The notes under the pieces: model-generated
Databases searched by the model: none
The model's input: only the letters and a program-made list of their open reading frames with translations
What the model was told of the DNA's origin: nothing
Translations under genes and position numbers: made by a program
In this document: positions 26,191 to 35,234 of the stretch, piece after piece
Layout of the letters: each line of letters starts with the position of its first letter
Numbering within the stretch: position 1 is the stretch's first letter
Assembly: GCF_900142365.1 (NCBI RefSeq)
Contig: NZ_FRAP01000005.1
Location: forward strand, 62,001-126,000
Source of the DNA: Pseudonocardia thermophila
GTDB taxonomy: Bacteria > Actinomycetota > Actinomycetes > Mycobacteriales > Pseudonocardiaceae
Reading direction: 5' to 3'
Length of the DNA: 64,000 nt

Positions 26191-29100
26191 AGCCGCTCCG
26201 CGGCGGTAGCTCCGGGCGCCGGCGCGACGGGCGGGTGGCCGGATCCGGGGGCCGGACGGCCGGCGTCTCGGCCAGCCGCTCCAGCGCGATGTCGACGGCG
26301 CGCTCGAGCTGCGGGTCCCGCCCGGCCACCCAGTCCTGCGGGGTGATCTCCACCTCGATGTCCGGCTCGACGCCGCGGTTCTCGATCGACCACTCGGTGT
26401 CGTCGAACCAGAACCCGTACCGGGGCTGGGTGACGCCGGTGCCGTCGACGAGCGTGTAGCGGCTGTCGATGCCGATGATCCCGCCCCACGTCCGCGTGCC
26501 GACGACCGGACCGATGCCGAGCCGCTTGATCGCCGCGGTGACGATGTCGCCGTCGGACCCGGACATCTCGTCGGCGAGCGCGACGACGGGGCCGCGGGGC
26601 GCGTCCAGCGGGTACGTCAGCGACTGGTGGTTGCGGATCACCTCCCACCCGATGACGCGTCGGGCGAGCTTCTCCACCACCAGCTGCGACGTGTGCCCGC
26701 CCGCGTTGCCGCGCACGTCGAGGATCAGCCCCTCGTGCGCGGTCTCCCGAGTGAGATCGCGGTGCAGCTGGGCCCAGCCGTCGGCCATCATGTCCGGCAC
26801 GTGCAGGTAGCCGAGCCGCCCGCCGGAGCGCTCGGCCACCGCGGCTCGCCGCCCGGCCACCCAGTCCTGGTAGCGCAGCGCCGCCTCCGACGCGAGCGGG
26901 CGCACCACCACGCGCCGCACTTCTCCCGGCTGCGCGTGTCCGGGCCCGGTGCGCACGGTCAGCTCGACGAGCTTGCCGGCCAGTGCGACGAGCAGCGGCG
27001 CCGGGCCGGCGTCCGGGTCGATCGGCCGCCCGTTGACCTCCAGCAGCAGGTCCCCCTCCCGCACGTCGACGCCGGGCGCGGCCAGCGGGCTGTACGCGGT
27101 CGGCACCGACGTGTCCGGGGGCAGCACCCGCTCGACCCGCCAACCCTCGTCGGTGCGGGTGAGATCGGCGCCGAGGAACCCGGGCCGCCCGTCGGCCCGC
27201 CCGTACCCGCGTGAGCGCACGTAGGCGTGCGATGTCCCGAGCTCGCCCTGCACCTCCCACAGCAGGTCGACGAGATCGTCGTGGCTGCCGACGGCGTCGA
27301 CCAGCGGCCGGTAGCGGGCGACCTCGGCCGCCCAGTCGACGCCGGCCATGTCCTCGACCCAGAAGTGGTCGCGCATCAGCCGCGCGGCCTCGTCGAACAT
27401 CTGCCGCCACTCCGCCGACGGGTCGACGGTGACGGCGATCCGCCGGGTGTCGATCTCGAACTCGTCCGCGCCGGCGTCGGCGTCGCCGTTGGGCTTGCCG
27501 GAGCCGGAGCGGTCGGTGCGCAGCAGCCGCAGCGCGTTCCCGTCGGCGACGACGATCCGCTGCCCGTCGCCGGACACCTCGTACCAGTCCAGCCCGTCGA
27601 CGATCACGTCGAGCTTGCGGCGCACCAGGTCGTAGCGCTCCAGCACCGGCCGGTCGTGCGGCTGATCGGGGGCCCTGCCGTGACCGAGCACGCCGGTGAC
27701 GGGGCTGCGGTACCACAGCAGGCAGTCCTTGCCGGCGCGCAGCCCGGCGTAGCGGCCCTCCTCGACCGGCACCGGCACGACCCGCGAGGCGAGCCCCTCG
27801 ATGTCGACGACGACCTCGGGCGGCTCGTCGCCCTTGCGCTTCTTGTCGGGGGCGGGCTTGGTCTCCTCACCCTCCACGGGCGTCGGCTCGTCCGGGGCCG
27901 CGGGCGGGTCCTGCGGCCCCTCCTCGGCCGCCGACACCGGCCGCCCGTCCGGGCTCGCCCCGAACGGGGACGGGGTGCGCGCGGCGAGCGGGACGAGGTA
28001 GGGCCGCCACGACGCCGGGAACGCCAGGTCGAGCGAGTGCTGGTCGTAGATGGGGTCGAAGCTGCGCCGGGACAGGAACGCCAGGTACTTGCCGTCGCTG
28101 GTGAACACCGGGTCCGCGTCGCGGAACCGCGGCTCGGTGACGGCGACGGTGCGCCCGTCGGCGGGGCAGGTGAGCACGATCCGGCACAGGTTCGCCGGGG
28201 CCGGCTCGACGTAGGCCAGCCACGCGCTGTCCGGCGACCACGACACGTCGGTGATCTCCCCCTCGGCCGACGCCAGCTCGCGCACCACGCCCTCGGCCGC
28301 GTCGACGAGCAGCAACCGCCCGTCGTGGGTGGTGACCGCGACGCCGTTGCCGTCGGGGGCCGCGACCAGCGACAGGACCCGCCCGAGCTGCCCGGCTCCG
28401 GTGCGCCGCAGCGGCGCGGCGCCCTCGGCGAGCGGGTCGAGGGGCGCGACGCAGACCGCGTCCTCGCCCTCGGCGTCGTCGATCCAGACGGCGCGGTCCT
28501 CCCCGAGCGGCTGCGCGTAGCGGGCCCGCACCCCGGGCTCGGCGAGCAGCACCCGCGCGGGCCCGTCCCGGTGGGTGAGCCGGTGCACGGTGCCCCGCAC
28601 GACGGTGATGCTGGTGCGCCCGGTCCGGTCGGGCGCGGCGGACTCGAGCCACTCGGCCGCCGATACCCGCCGCGGCGCCCGGTCGCTGCGCGGCCCGGCG
28701 AGCTGCACGTCGATCAGCTGCGGCCGCGCGTCGGGATCGAGCGACTCCAGCAGGTACAACTGCCCCGCCGACTCGTAGACGACGCGGGTGCCGTCGGTGG
28801 CGGCGTGCCGGGCGTAGAACTGCGGCTCGCCGGGCGCACCGTGGTCGGTGTGCCGGCGCAGGTCGCCGCAGTCGAGATCGACGGAGTACAGGTTGCCCCA
28901 GCCCTCGTGGTCGGACAGGAACGCGATGCGGGCGGTCGGCCCCTCCCCGACCAGCATCGGCGAGGCGAGGTTGCCGTCCAGCTCGGCGAGGATCCGGTGG
29001 AACTCGCCGGGGCTGCCGCGATCGGACCACAGCTGGCCGCCCGAGCCGCCGCGGTAGCGCTTCCACCAGGCCATCTCGCGCTGCAGCGCGGTGCGGCGGA

Positions 29101-29536
29101 TGACCGTGGGCAGCCCGGGCCGCAGCGCGAGATCGGAGACCGGGCCGACGGGCAGCCTGCGGTGCGGTCCGCCGGACAGCGGGATCGCGTACGCCCAGCT
29201 GCGGTGCGTGGGATCGCCTGCGGCCGACGCCGCGATCACCTCGTCGGGCCCGGCCCAGCCCAGCACGGTCCCGCCCGGCGCACCCCAGTAGGTGAGCCGG
29301 GTGCTGCCACCGCCGTCGAGCGCACTGACGTACACCTCGGGGCCGCCGTCGCGCCGCGAGGCCCACGCGACCTTGGTGCCGTCCGGCGAGATCCGCGGTG
29401 AGCTCGCCGGCACGTCGTCGTTGGTGACGCGGTAGGCGCGGCCGCCGCCGACCGGAGCAGTCCAGATGTCGTCCTCTGCGACGAAGACCAGTGCGTCGCC
29501 CTGCAGATGGGGAAACCGGAGGTAGCTGCGCGTCAC
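26189..29536 (-). CDS. tricorn-type S41 peptidase
   Basis: An 1115-residue tricorn protease homologue, cytosolic, degrading oligopeptides downstream of the proteasome or Clp. An N-terminal beta-propeller (DDIWTAPVGGGRAYRVT, SPRISPDGTKVAWAS) and a second propeller are followed by an acidic/proline linker (residues about 545-590), a PDZ-like segment and the S41 domain. The catalytic tetrad region is visible: GTSHAYV (Ser-His), MSGSDGD (nucleophile Ser and Asp) and ENRGVEPDIEVE (Glu). The GTG start at 29536 is exactly 6 nt after a TAGGGT box, so it is probably leaderless. Divergent from the PQQ-type dehydrogenases. Confidence 0.92.
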   Translation of the reverse strand: MTRSYLRFPHLQGDALVFVAEDDIWTAPVGGGRAYRVTNDDVPASSPRISPDGTKVAWASRRDGGPEVYVSALDGGGSTRLTYWGAPGGTVLGWAGPDEVIAASAAGDPTHRSWAYAIPLSGGPHRRLPVGPVSDLALRPGLPTVIRRTALQREMAWWKRYRGGSGGQLWSDRGSPGEFHRILAELDGNLASPMLVGEGPTARIAFLSDHEGWGNLYSVDLDCGDLRRHTDHGAPGEPQFYARHAATDGTRVVYESAGQLYLLESLDPDARPQLIDVQLAGPRSDRAPRRVSAAEWLESAAPDRTGRTSITVVRGTVHRLTHRDGPARVLLAEPGVRARYAQPLGEDRAVWIDDAEGEDAVCVAPLDPLAEGAAPLRRTGAGQLGRVLSLVAAPDGNGVAVTTHDGRLLLVDAAEGVVRELASAEGEITDVSWSPDSAWLAYVEPAPANLCRIVLTCPADGRTVAVTEPRFRDADPVFTSDGKYLAFLSRRSFDPIYDQHSLDLAFPASWRPYLVPLAARTPSPFGASPDGRPVSAAEEGPQDPPAAPDEPTPVEGEETKPAPDKKRKGDEPPEVVVDIEGLASRVVPVPVEEGRYAGLRAGKDCLLWYRSPVTGVLGHGRAPDQPHDRPVLERYDLVRRKLDVIVDGLDWYEVSGDGQRIVVADGNALRLLRTDRSGSGKPNGDADAGADEFEIDTRRIAVTVDPSAEWRQMFDEAARLMRDHFWVEDMAGVDWAAEVARYRPLVDAVGSHDDLVDLLWEVQGELGTSHAYVRSRGYGRADGRPGFLGADLTRTDEGWRVERVLPPDTSVPTAYSPLAAPGVDVREGDLLLEVNGRPIDPDAGPAPLLVALAGKLVELTVRTGPGHAQPGEVRRVVVRPLASEAALRYQDWVAGRRAAVAERSGGRLGYLHVPDMMADGWAQLHRDLTRETAHEGLILDVRGNAGGHTSQLVVEKLARRVIGWEVIRNHQSLTYPLDAPRGPVVALADEMSGSDGDIVTAAIKRLGIGPVVGTRTWGGIIGIDSRYTLVDGTGVTQPRYGFWFDDTEWSIENRGVEPDIEVEITPQDWVAGRDPQLERAVDIALERLAETPAVRPPDPATRPSRRRPELPPRSG

Positions 29537-29542
29537 CGGACG

Positions 29543-29548
29543 ACCCTA
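29543..29548 (-). promoter_or_regulatory. -10 box for leaderless tricorn-type protease gene
   Basis: On the minus strand TAGGGT-CGTCCG-GTG places an actinobacterial TANNNT box 6 nt before the start codon, which would put the transcription start on the GTG. No clear -35 element. Confidence 0.55.
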
Positions 29549-29620
29549 GTGCTCCGCACGGCCCCCCTCGACGTGGCCCGTGCGCGTGTCCCCGGCAGGA
29601 TGGCGGGCATGGTCGGCAGC

Positions 29621-30829
29621 ATGACCCGGCGGGCGGCCGCGGTGGCTGCCGCCTGCACCGTGCTCATGTCGGGGGCCGCCTGCGGCAGCGGCACGGAGCA
29701 CCCCGCGGAGGCGATCGCCCCTGCCCCGATCGCGCGCACCGGCATGCCCGCGCTGCGCGTCGACACGATCGCCAGAGGCCTCAACCGGATCGCCGACGTC
29801 GGCTTCCTCCCGGACGGGAAGGTGCTCGTCGCGGAGCGGGAAGGGCGGCTGTGGGTGCTCTCCTCCACCGCACCCGACGCGGCGATCGCACCGGTCACCG
29901 CCGATCTCTCCGACGTCTGGGTGCGCGGCGACGCCGGCCTGATGGGGCTCGCGGTGCACCGCGACTTCTCCACGACCCGCCGGTTCACCACCTGCCAGGC
30001 GCACGCCGAGAGCGGCCGGCCGACCGACGTCCGGCTGATCACGTGGGAACTGTCCGCCGACGCCCGCTCCGCGCAGCGCATCGTGGACCCGCTGGTCGGC
30101 GGCCTGCCGATCAGCTCGACCGGCCGCAACGCCGGCTGCCGCCCGGTGATCGCGACCGACGGGGCGCTGCTGGTCGGCACCGGTGACTCCCAGCGCGCCG
30201 ACGTCGCGCAGGACCTCGCCTCGCTCGGCGGGAAGGTCCTGCGGATCGACCTGGGCACCGGCGGCCCGCCGCTGGGCAACCCGTTCGGGTCCGAGCCGAA
30301 CCCCGCGCTGCGGCTCGTGCTCACCTTCGGCCACTCGAACGTCACGGGGATCGCGATCGACCCGGTGTCGGGCACCGCGTACTCGGTGGACGCCGCCACC
30401 GGCCGCGAGGACGAGCTGAACAAGCTCGTGTCGGGCCAGAACTACGGCTGGGACCCGTCCCGCGGCGGGCAGCGCACCGCGGGCTACGACGAGTCGACGC
30501 CGCCGACCGACCTGACCCGCTACCCCACGGCGATCCCGGCCACCTGGTCGTCGGGCACTCCGGCACCGGGCGTGACCGGCGCGGCGTTCGTGGACGGGCC
30601 GCAGTGGGGTGATCTCGACGGCCGCATCGCGATCAGCACCGGCACCGGGCAGAAGCTGCTGGTGCTGCAGCTGCGGGCCGACGGGACGGTCGGCGAGGTG
30701 CTCACCCCGCCGCAGCTCGACACCGCGTTCGGCAGGCTGACCAGCGTGCGCTCGGGCCCGTCGGGCGACCTGTTCGTGACCACCGGCAACGGCACCGACG
30801 ACAAGGTCCTGCGCATCACGCCGACCTGA
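29621..30829 (+). CDS. PQQ-type sugar dehydrogenase lipoprotein (copy 1, active-site motif altered)
   Basis: A 402-residue six-bladed propeller of the glucose/sorbosone dehydrogenase family with a lipoprotein-like signal (VLMSGAACGSG). Conserved parts: ADVGFLPDGKVLVAEREGRL, GLMGLAVHRDF, GALLVGTGDSQ, LGGKVLRID, GHSNVTGIA and NYGWDPSRGGQ. The family AEHGP segment near the cofactor site reads SVDAATG here, so catalysis is doubtful. ATG 29621 gives a compact signal peptide; ATG 29600 and 29609 are in frame. It lies 26 bp before a better-conserved paralogue and is probably a tandem duplicate that has diverged. Confidence 0.82.
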   Translation: MTRRAAAVAAACTVLMSGAACGSGTEHPAEAIAPAPIARTGMPALRVDTIARGLNRIADVGFLPDGKVLVAEREGRLWVLSSTAPDAAIAPVTADLSDVWVRGDAGLMGLAVHRDFSTTRRFTTCQAHAESGRPTDVRLITWELSADARSAQRIVDPLVGGLPISSTGRNAGCRPVIATDGALLVGTGDSQRADVAQDLASLGGKVLRIDLGTGGPPLGNPFGSEPNPALRLVLTFGHSNVTGIAIDPVSGTAYSVDAATGREDELNKLVSGQNYGWDPSRGGQRTAGYDESTPPTDLTRYPTAIPATWSSGTPAPGVTGAAFVDGPQWGDLDGRIAISTGTGQKLLVLQLRADGTVGEVLTPPQLDTAFGRLTSVRSGPSGDLFVTTGNGTDDKVLRITPT

Positions 30830-30855
30830 CGGGGGAACCGAACATACTTCCGGCC

Positions 30856-32037
30856 ATGCCCCGCCGCTGGTTCGTGCCGCTCCTGCCCGCCCTGCTGGTC
30901 GCCGCGGCCTGCGCGGGCCCGGCCGCGGCCCCGACCGCGCCGGTCGCCGCCACCTCCGGCGACCTGGCCGTCGAGGTCGTCGCCACGGGCTTCGACCACC
31001 CGTGGGACGTCGGGTTCCTCCCGGACGGGCGGGTGCTCGTCACTGAGCGCAGCGCCCGGCTGTCGCTGCTGTCCGGCACCGGTCCCGGCGCGCGGGTCAC
31101 GCCGGTGGCCGCGGATCTGTCCGACGTGCAGGTGCGCGGCGAGGGCGGCCTGATGGGCCTGGTCGTGCACCCCGACTTCGTGCAGAGCCGCCGGTTCACC
31201 ACCTGCCAGACCCACAACGGCCCGGACGGCGACGACGTCCGGCTGGTCACCTGGGAGCTGTCCGGTGACGGCACGAGCGCCCGCCGTGTGGTGGACCCAC
31301 TGGTCGGCGGGCTGCCGCTGAACCCGTCGGGGCGGCACTCCGGCTGCCGGCTCACCCTCGCCACCGACGGCGCGCTGCTCGTCGGCACCGGTGACACCGC
31401 ACGCGCCGGCCATCCCCAGGACCTCACGTCGTTGGGCGGCAAGATCCTGCGGATCGATCTGGCCACGGGCGGTCCCGCGCCCGGCAACCCGTTCCTGGAC
31501 CGGCCCGATCCGCGGACCCGGCTGATCCTCAGCTACGGCCACCGCAACGTGCAGGGCCTCGCCGTCCACCCGGTCACGGGGCAGGCCTACTCCGCCGAGC
31601 ACGGCCCGACCGTCGACGACGAGGTGAACCGGGTGGTGGCGGGCGCCAACCACGGCTGGGACCCGTCGCGCGGCGGCACCCGCGGCGGCTACGACGAGTC
31701 GGTGCCGATGACCGACACCGAGCGGTTCCCCGACGCGCAGGCTGCGGTCTGGTCGTCGGGGCGGCCGACGCTGGCGATCTCCGGGCTGACGTTCCTGTCC
31801 GGCCCGCAGTGGGGTGATCTCGACGGGGCACTGGTCGTCTGCGCACTGAAGGCGCAGCAGCTGCTGGTCATGCGGCTGGCGCCGGACGGCTCGGTCGCGT
31901 CGGTCGTCTCGCCGCAGGCGCTCGACGGCGAGTTCGGCCGGCTGCGCGCGGCCCGGCAGGGTCCGGACGGCGCCCTCTACGTCACCACCGACAACGGCGA
32001 CGACGACCAGGTCCTGCGCGTGACCCGGCAGGTCTGA
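30856..32037 (+). CDS. PQQ-dependent sugar dehydrogenase lipoprotein (copy 2)
   Basis: A 393-residue exported protein, MPRRWFVPLLPALLVAAAC, with Cys19 in a lipobox. The propeller shows HPWDVGFLPDGRVLVTER, GLMGLVVHPDF, GALLVGTGDTA, GHRNVQGLA and SAEHGPTVDDEVNRV, which is the intact cofactor/calcium region of aldose sugar dehydrogenases. These enzymes oxidise aldoses outside the membrane with PQQ as cofactor. No PQQ biosynthesis gene is in the window, so the cofactor or an alternative is unconfirmed. CATACT lies 7 nt before ATG 30856, so a short or absent leader is possible, or it is read through from copy 1. Confidence 0.85.
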   Translation: MPRRWFVPLLPALLVAAACAGPAAAPTAPVAATSGDLAVEVVATGFDHPWDVGFLPDGRVLVTERSARLSLLSGTGPGARVTPVAADLSDVQVRGEGGLMGLVVHPDFVQSRRFTTCQTHNGPDGDDVRLVTWELSGDGTSARRVVDPLVGGLPLNPSGRHSGCRLTLATDGALLVGTGDTARAGHPQDLTSLGGKILRIDLATGGPAPGNPFLDRPDPRTRLILSYGHRNVQGLAVHPVTGQAYSAEHGPTVDDEVNRVVAGANHGWDPSRGGTRGGYDESVPMTDTERFPDAQAAVWSSGRPTLAISGLTFLSGPQWGDLDGALVVCALKAQQLLVMRLAPDGSVASVVSPQALDGEFGRLRAARQGPDGALYVTTDNGDDDQVLRVTRQV

Positions 32038-32043
32038 CGCAGG

Positions 32044-32313
32044 TCAGCGGCCGTAGCGCAACGCGGCCCGTTCACGGGCCTTCGCCGCCTCCACCTCGCG
32101 GTTCTTCGGCGGGGCCGTGGTGACGAGCGAGTCGAGCAACTCGCGGGTGGCCGCCTCGACGGCCGCGACAGCGCGGGCGAACGCCGCCTCGTTGGCCTGG
32201 GACGGCTTCGTCGAGCCGCTGATCTTGCGCACGTACTGCAGTGCGGCGCCGCGGATCTCCTCGTCGGTGGCCGGCGGATCGAAGTTGTGCAGGGTGCGGA
32301 TGTTGCGGCACAT
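32044..32313 (-). CDS. DUF2277 family protein
   Basis: An 89-residue protein beginning MCRNIRTLHNFDPPATDEEI and continuing AALQYVRKISGSTKPS, the hallmark of DUF2277, a small actinobacterial family of unknown function. The N-terminal Met-Cys-Arg-Asn and the Ser-Gly-Ser-Thr-Lys-Pro segment are the conserved features. It lies 26 bp downstream of the PIG-L deacetylase gene on the same strand, so co-transcription is likely. No strong ribosome binding site is seen before ATG 32313. Confidence 0.88.
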   Translation of the reverse strand: MCRNIRTLHNFDPPATDEEIRGAALQYVRKISGSTKPSQANEAAFARAVAAVEAATRELLDSLVTTAPPKNREVEAAKARERAALRYGR

Positions 32314-32339
32314 GCGGTCGATCGTGCCCTAGTCTCCCC

Positions 32340-33011
32340 CTAGTCCGCCGGGTCGACGCCGGAGAGCGGGGCGACCGACAGCAGCAGCTTCGAGACGTGG
32401 AACGCCTCGGCGTAGCGGGCCCGGCACTGCACGCCGCGGGCCCGGGCGATCCCGCCGAAGGCTTCCGCGTCGAACCAGTTGCGGTCGCGCTGCGATCCGT
32501 AGTGCTCGTGCAGCTTGGTGATCTTCTCGCGCAGCACCGGCTCGGCGAGCGGCAGGAAGACGTTGACGCGAGCGATGTCACCGCCCCAGGTCAACATCTC
32601 GTAGCCGAGGGTGAGGTGATCGCGGAAGACCGTGGGCACGAGCTCAGCGAGCACCTGGTGGTCGGGATGGGTGTCGCCGGGCGCCGGTGCGAAGATCACG
32701 TCGGGGTCGACGTGCGCGCGCAGCTCCTCCAGCACGAGCTTGGCCCGCTCCCAGCGGACCGGCAGCCGCCCGTCCGGCAGATCGAGCACGGTCAGCTCCA
32801 GCCGGGCGCCGGGGCAGAACGCGGCGAGCGCGGAGCGCTCCTCCTCCTCGCGGAGCGAACCGCCGCCGGTCAGGACCATCGCCGACACCGCCACCCCGGG
32901 GTGGGCACGGCACAGCTCCAGCAATGCACCGCCAGCTCCGATGGCGATGTCGTCACAGTGAGCGCCGAGCAGGAGGATCCGATCCACCCGCTCAGGGACG
33001 AGGCTCAGCAC
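32340..33011 (-). CDS. PIG-L family deacetylase
   Basis: A 223-residue LmbE/PIG-L zinc hydrolase that would remove an N-acetyl group from a GlcNAc-like substrate (MshB and Mca belong here). The metal/catalytic motif AHPDD reads AHCDD (residues 17-21), with Pro replaced by Cys, and the third-ligand motif HPDHQ is intact. The central LTVLDLPDGRLP and C-terminal KITKLHEHYGSQ are typical of this subfamily, which in sugar-modification contexts acts on nucleotide sugars. GTG 33011 is the only supported start. Upstream of DUF2277. Confidence 0.88.
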   Translation of the reverse strand: MLSLVPERVDRILLLGAHCDDIAIGAGGALLELCRAHPGVAVSAMVLTGGGSLREEEERSALAAFCPGARLELTVLDLPDGRLPVRWERAKLVLEELRAHVDPDVIFAPAPGDTHPDHQVLAELVPTVFRDHLTLGYEMLTWGGDIARVNVFLPLAEPVLREKITKLHEHYGSQRDRNWFDAEAFGGIARARGVQCRARYAEAFHVSKLLLSVAPLSGVDPAD

Positions 33012-33070
33012 CTGTGTGGCCGATGCGCTGCGTACACAGCGTCATTCTTCCACGCAGAAGCCGATCGAGG

Positions 33071-34000
33071 TCAGTCCGAAGCGCGCAAACGCGCCCATCG
33101 GGTCGGAGTCGGCCGGCGGACGTCCCAGTCCCATCCGAGCTCCTCGAACAGCCAGATCAACCGGGCGGAGATGTCGATCTGCCCGCGCGGCACGCCGTGC
33201 CGGGCGCACGTCGGGTCGGCGTGGTGCAGGTCGTGCCACGACTCCCCCATGGACAGGATCGCCAACAGCCAGAAGTCCACCGACCGGTCACGGGTGCGGA
33301 ACGGGCGCCGCCCCCACATGCGGGGGACCGAGTTGATCGACCACGTGATGTGGTCGGACAGGACCAACCGCACCAACCCGCCCGAGAGGAACCCGGTGAC
33401 CGCGCCCTGCCACGACCTCGTGATCAGCCCGCCGACGAGCGCGGGCAGCAGCAGGCTGAGCGTCACCCACGGCCGAAGGTGCGTGCCACCTCCACGATCG
33501 CGGAGTCGGCGAGCAGGTCGGGGATGAACCGCTTGTGGTTGGTCTCGGCGCGGTCGAAGAACCAGCCCAGGTGGGCGTGCAGGAAGCCCTTCGCGACCGC
33601 CAGCGCCGACGGACCGTGCAGCCACGGCGAGTGCGGATCGCCCTCCCGGTCGGCAGAGGCGTGGTGGCGGCGGTGGTCGGCCACCCGGTCGAGCACGTTC
33701 CCCTGGATCGCGCACGAGCCCGAGATCGCCATCGCGATCCGCAGCCACTTCTTCGCCTTGAACGACGTGTGCGTGGAGTGGCGGTGGAAACCGACCGTGA
33801 TGCCAGGACCGTCGGCACGGAGAACGCCACCAGCAGCACCAGGTCGTGCCGGCCGACCCCCAGCCCCACCCCAGCGGGACGACCGCGACCAGCGCGACCA
33901 TCGGTGCCACCACGAAGACGTAGACGAGCACGTGCTGCGGGGTGGGACGGCGCCCGGAGATCACCGGGTTCGGGCCCGACGTGAGCGGGTCGGGTCGCAC
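33071..34000 (-). pseudogene. frameshifted fatty acid (acyl-CoA) desaturase
   Basis: A membrane desaturase whose three histidine boxes are all present but split among three reading frames: N-terminal HVLVYVFVVAPMVALVAVVPLGW, then VGRHDLVLLVAFSVP, then GFHRHSTHTSFKAKKW (box 1) with DRVADHRRHH (box 2), then WVTLSLLLPALVGGLI and ESWHDLHHADP (box 3) to the stop at 33071. Frame changes fall near 33865, 33808 and 33475. The reading order and lengths match a roughly 310-residue delta-9-type desaturase, so the gene is recently inactivated or the assembly has indels. GTG 34000 is the likely original start. Confidence 0.87.
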
Positions 34001-34192
34001 CCCGGCCGCGGTCGGCGATGCGGACCTCGATCTCTTCCGAGGGTGGATGGGCCGCCTCTCGGTCGGGCCGAGATCAGGCGATCCCGACCAGCTCGGGCAC
34101 CCCGGAGAAGCAAGATCCTTTCGATCATCGGGGGCCACGGTGGACATGCGCGCGCAGGCCCGTCCTGCACGCGTGCCAGGATGAGGGTCCGG

Positions 34193-34263
34193 TCCGCCGT
34201 GGTGTAATGGCAGCACCTCAGATTTTGGTTCTGATGGTCCAGGTTCGAATCCTGGCGGCGGAG
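34193..34263 (+). tRNA. tRNA-Gln (anticodon TTG)
   Basis: The acceptor stem pairs TCCGCCG (34193-34199) with CGGCGGA (34256-34262), discriminator G34263. The D-arm contains GTGTAATGGCAGCAC, the anticodon arm is TCAGA-TTTTGGT-TCTGA (anticodon TTG), and the T-arm is CCAGG-TTCGAAT-CCTGG. CCA is not encoded. It lies upstream of the OsmC/glmU region and is followed by a GC-rich hairpin. Confidence 0.95.
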
Positions 34264-34304
34264 CGCATTCCCCCCGCCGATCGACGACCGGGCCCGAACA
34301 GCCC

Positions 34305-34338
34305 ACGGGGCGGGCCCGCTGTGCGGAACCCGCCCCGT
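34305..34338 (+). terminator. terminator-like hairpin after tRNA-Gln
   Basis: A perfect 10-bp stem, ACGGGGCGGG (34305-34314) with CCCGCCCCGT (34329-34338), 14-nt loop. A competing palindrome CGGGCCCG occurs at 34289-34296 and 34311-34318. Located 40 bp past the tRNA and before the convergent OsmC gene. Confidence 0.6.
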
Positions 34339-34454
34339 CGGACGTGTCTGCTCGCCGAGTTCAGCGACCGTGCGGTCGCGGCTGCGGCGGTGCGGGCGGA
34401 CGCCCGTTCCCGGTGCAGTTCATGACTTCCTTCCTTGCTCTCCCCTCCGGCCGG

Positions 34455-34895
34455 TCACCGTTCGAGACCGGCGTCCAACGTGATCGTGGTGCCGGTGAGG
34501 GCCTTGCTCACCGGGCACGCCGCCTTCGCGGCCTCGGCGGCGCGCAGGAACGCGGCCTCGTCCAGCCCGTCGACCTCACCGCGCACGGTCAGGGCGATGC
34601 CGGTGATCGCGAAGCCGCCCGCGGGGTCGGGGCCGAGGGTGACGTCGGCTGTGACGTCGAGGGACTGCGGGGTGCCGCCCGCCTCGCCGATGAGCGCCGA
34701 GAGCTGCATGGCGTAGCAGGACGAGTGCGCCGCGGCGATGAGCTCCTCCGGGCTGGTGGTGCCGCCTGCGTCGTCGGCGGCCCGCTTCGGGAAGCTCACG
34801 TCGAAGGTGCCGACCCCGCTACTCGTCAGCTCGACCTGGCCGGCGCCCTCCTGCAGCGTTCCGTTCCAGGCCGTGCGTGCGGTGCGTGTGGGCAT
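34455..34895 (-). CDS. OsmC family peroxiredoxin
   Basis: A 146-residue OsmC/Ohr-fold thiol peroxidase. The two catalytic cysteines are present: Cys60 in AAAHSSCYAMQLSA and Cys127 in AAKAACPVSKAL, with the catalytic-Arg region nearer the N-terminus. It reduces organic hydroperoxides in the cytosol. ATG 34895 has GGAGGGGA a few bases upstream. It stands alone between tRNA-Gln and glmU; an imperfect palindrome at 34928-34949 in the promoter region may be a regulator site. The length equals that of the standard OsmC subfamily. Confidence 0.92.
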   Translation of the reverse strand: MPTRTARTAWNGTLQEGAGQVELTSSGVGTFDVSFPKRAADDAGGTTSPEELIAAAHSSCYAMQLSALIGEAGGTPQSLDVTADVTLGPDPAGGFAITGIALTVRGEVDGLDEAAFLRAAEAAKAACPVSKALTGTTITLDAGLER

Positions 34896-35234
34896 GGGGT
34901 CCCCTCCGTCGCGGACTCGTCTGTGGCGTACGACCCATGTGGTCCGTACTACCCGTAAGACGGGATGACCATGCCCGGGGTTACGTGGTATGAGCCGACA
35001 GGGCATCGATCGACGGCGAACGGTCGAATGTGCCGCTCATCGGCGTCGAGCGCACGGCTCCCACCCGTCCGGGCGTACCGCTCGTCGAGCGCCCGGACGG
35101 CGGTTGACATGACACGGACCGTCGCAGCGTCGATACAACGAGTGACCATCGGTCGGGGATGCGCCCCCGGGCCCGGTCGTCGGCACGACGTAGGATCGCC
35201 GCAGTCCATCGCAGCGCGACGAGGGAGCGGCCCC
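34896..35234. other. divergent promoter region osmC / glmU
   Basis: A 339-bp gap without a convincing gene. It holds an imperfect palindrome GTACGACC...GGTCCGTAC at 34928-34949 and a small hairpin CCCGT-AAG-ACGGG at 34952-34964 on the osmC side. On the glmU side TAGGAT at 35191-35196 fits an actinobacterial -10 box and would give a leader of about 32 nt ending in the GAGGGAG ribosome binding site. TTGACA at 35104 has no -10 at suitable distance. Confidence 0.4.

Noticed and set aside
34018..34425. Protein-coding frames across the tRNA-Gln locus
   Set aside because: They cross a structurally perfect tRNA and have no ribosome binding site or family similarity.
35104..35137. TTGACA as -35 of glmU
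   Set aside because: No TANNNT at 16-19 nt; TAGGAT at 35191 is better placed.
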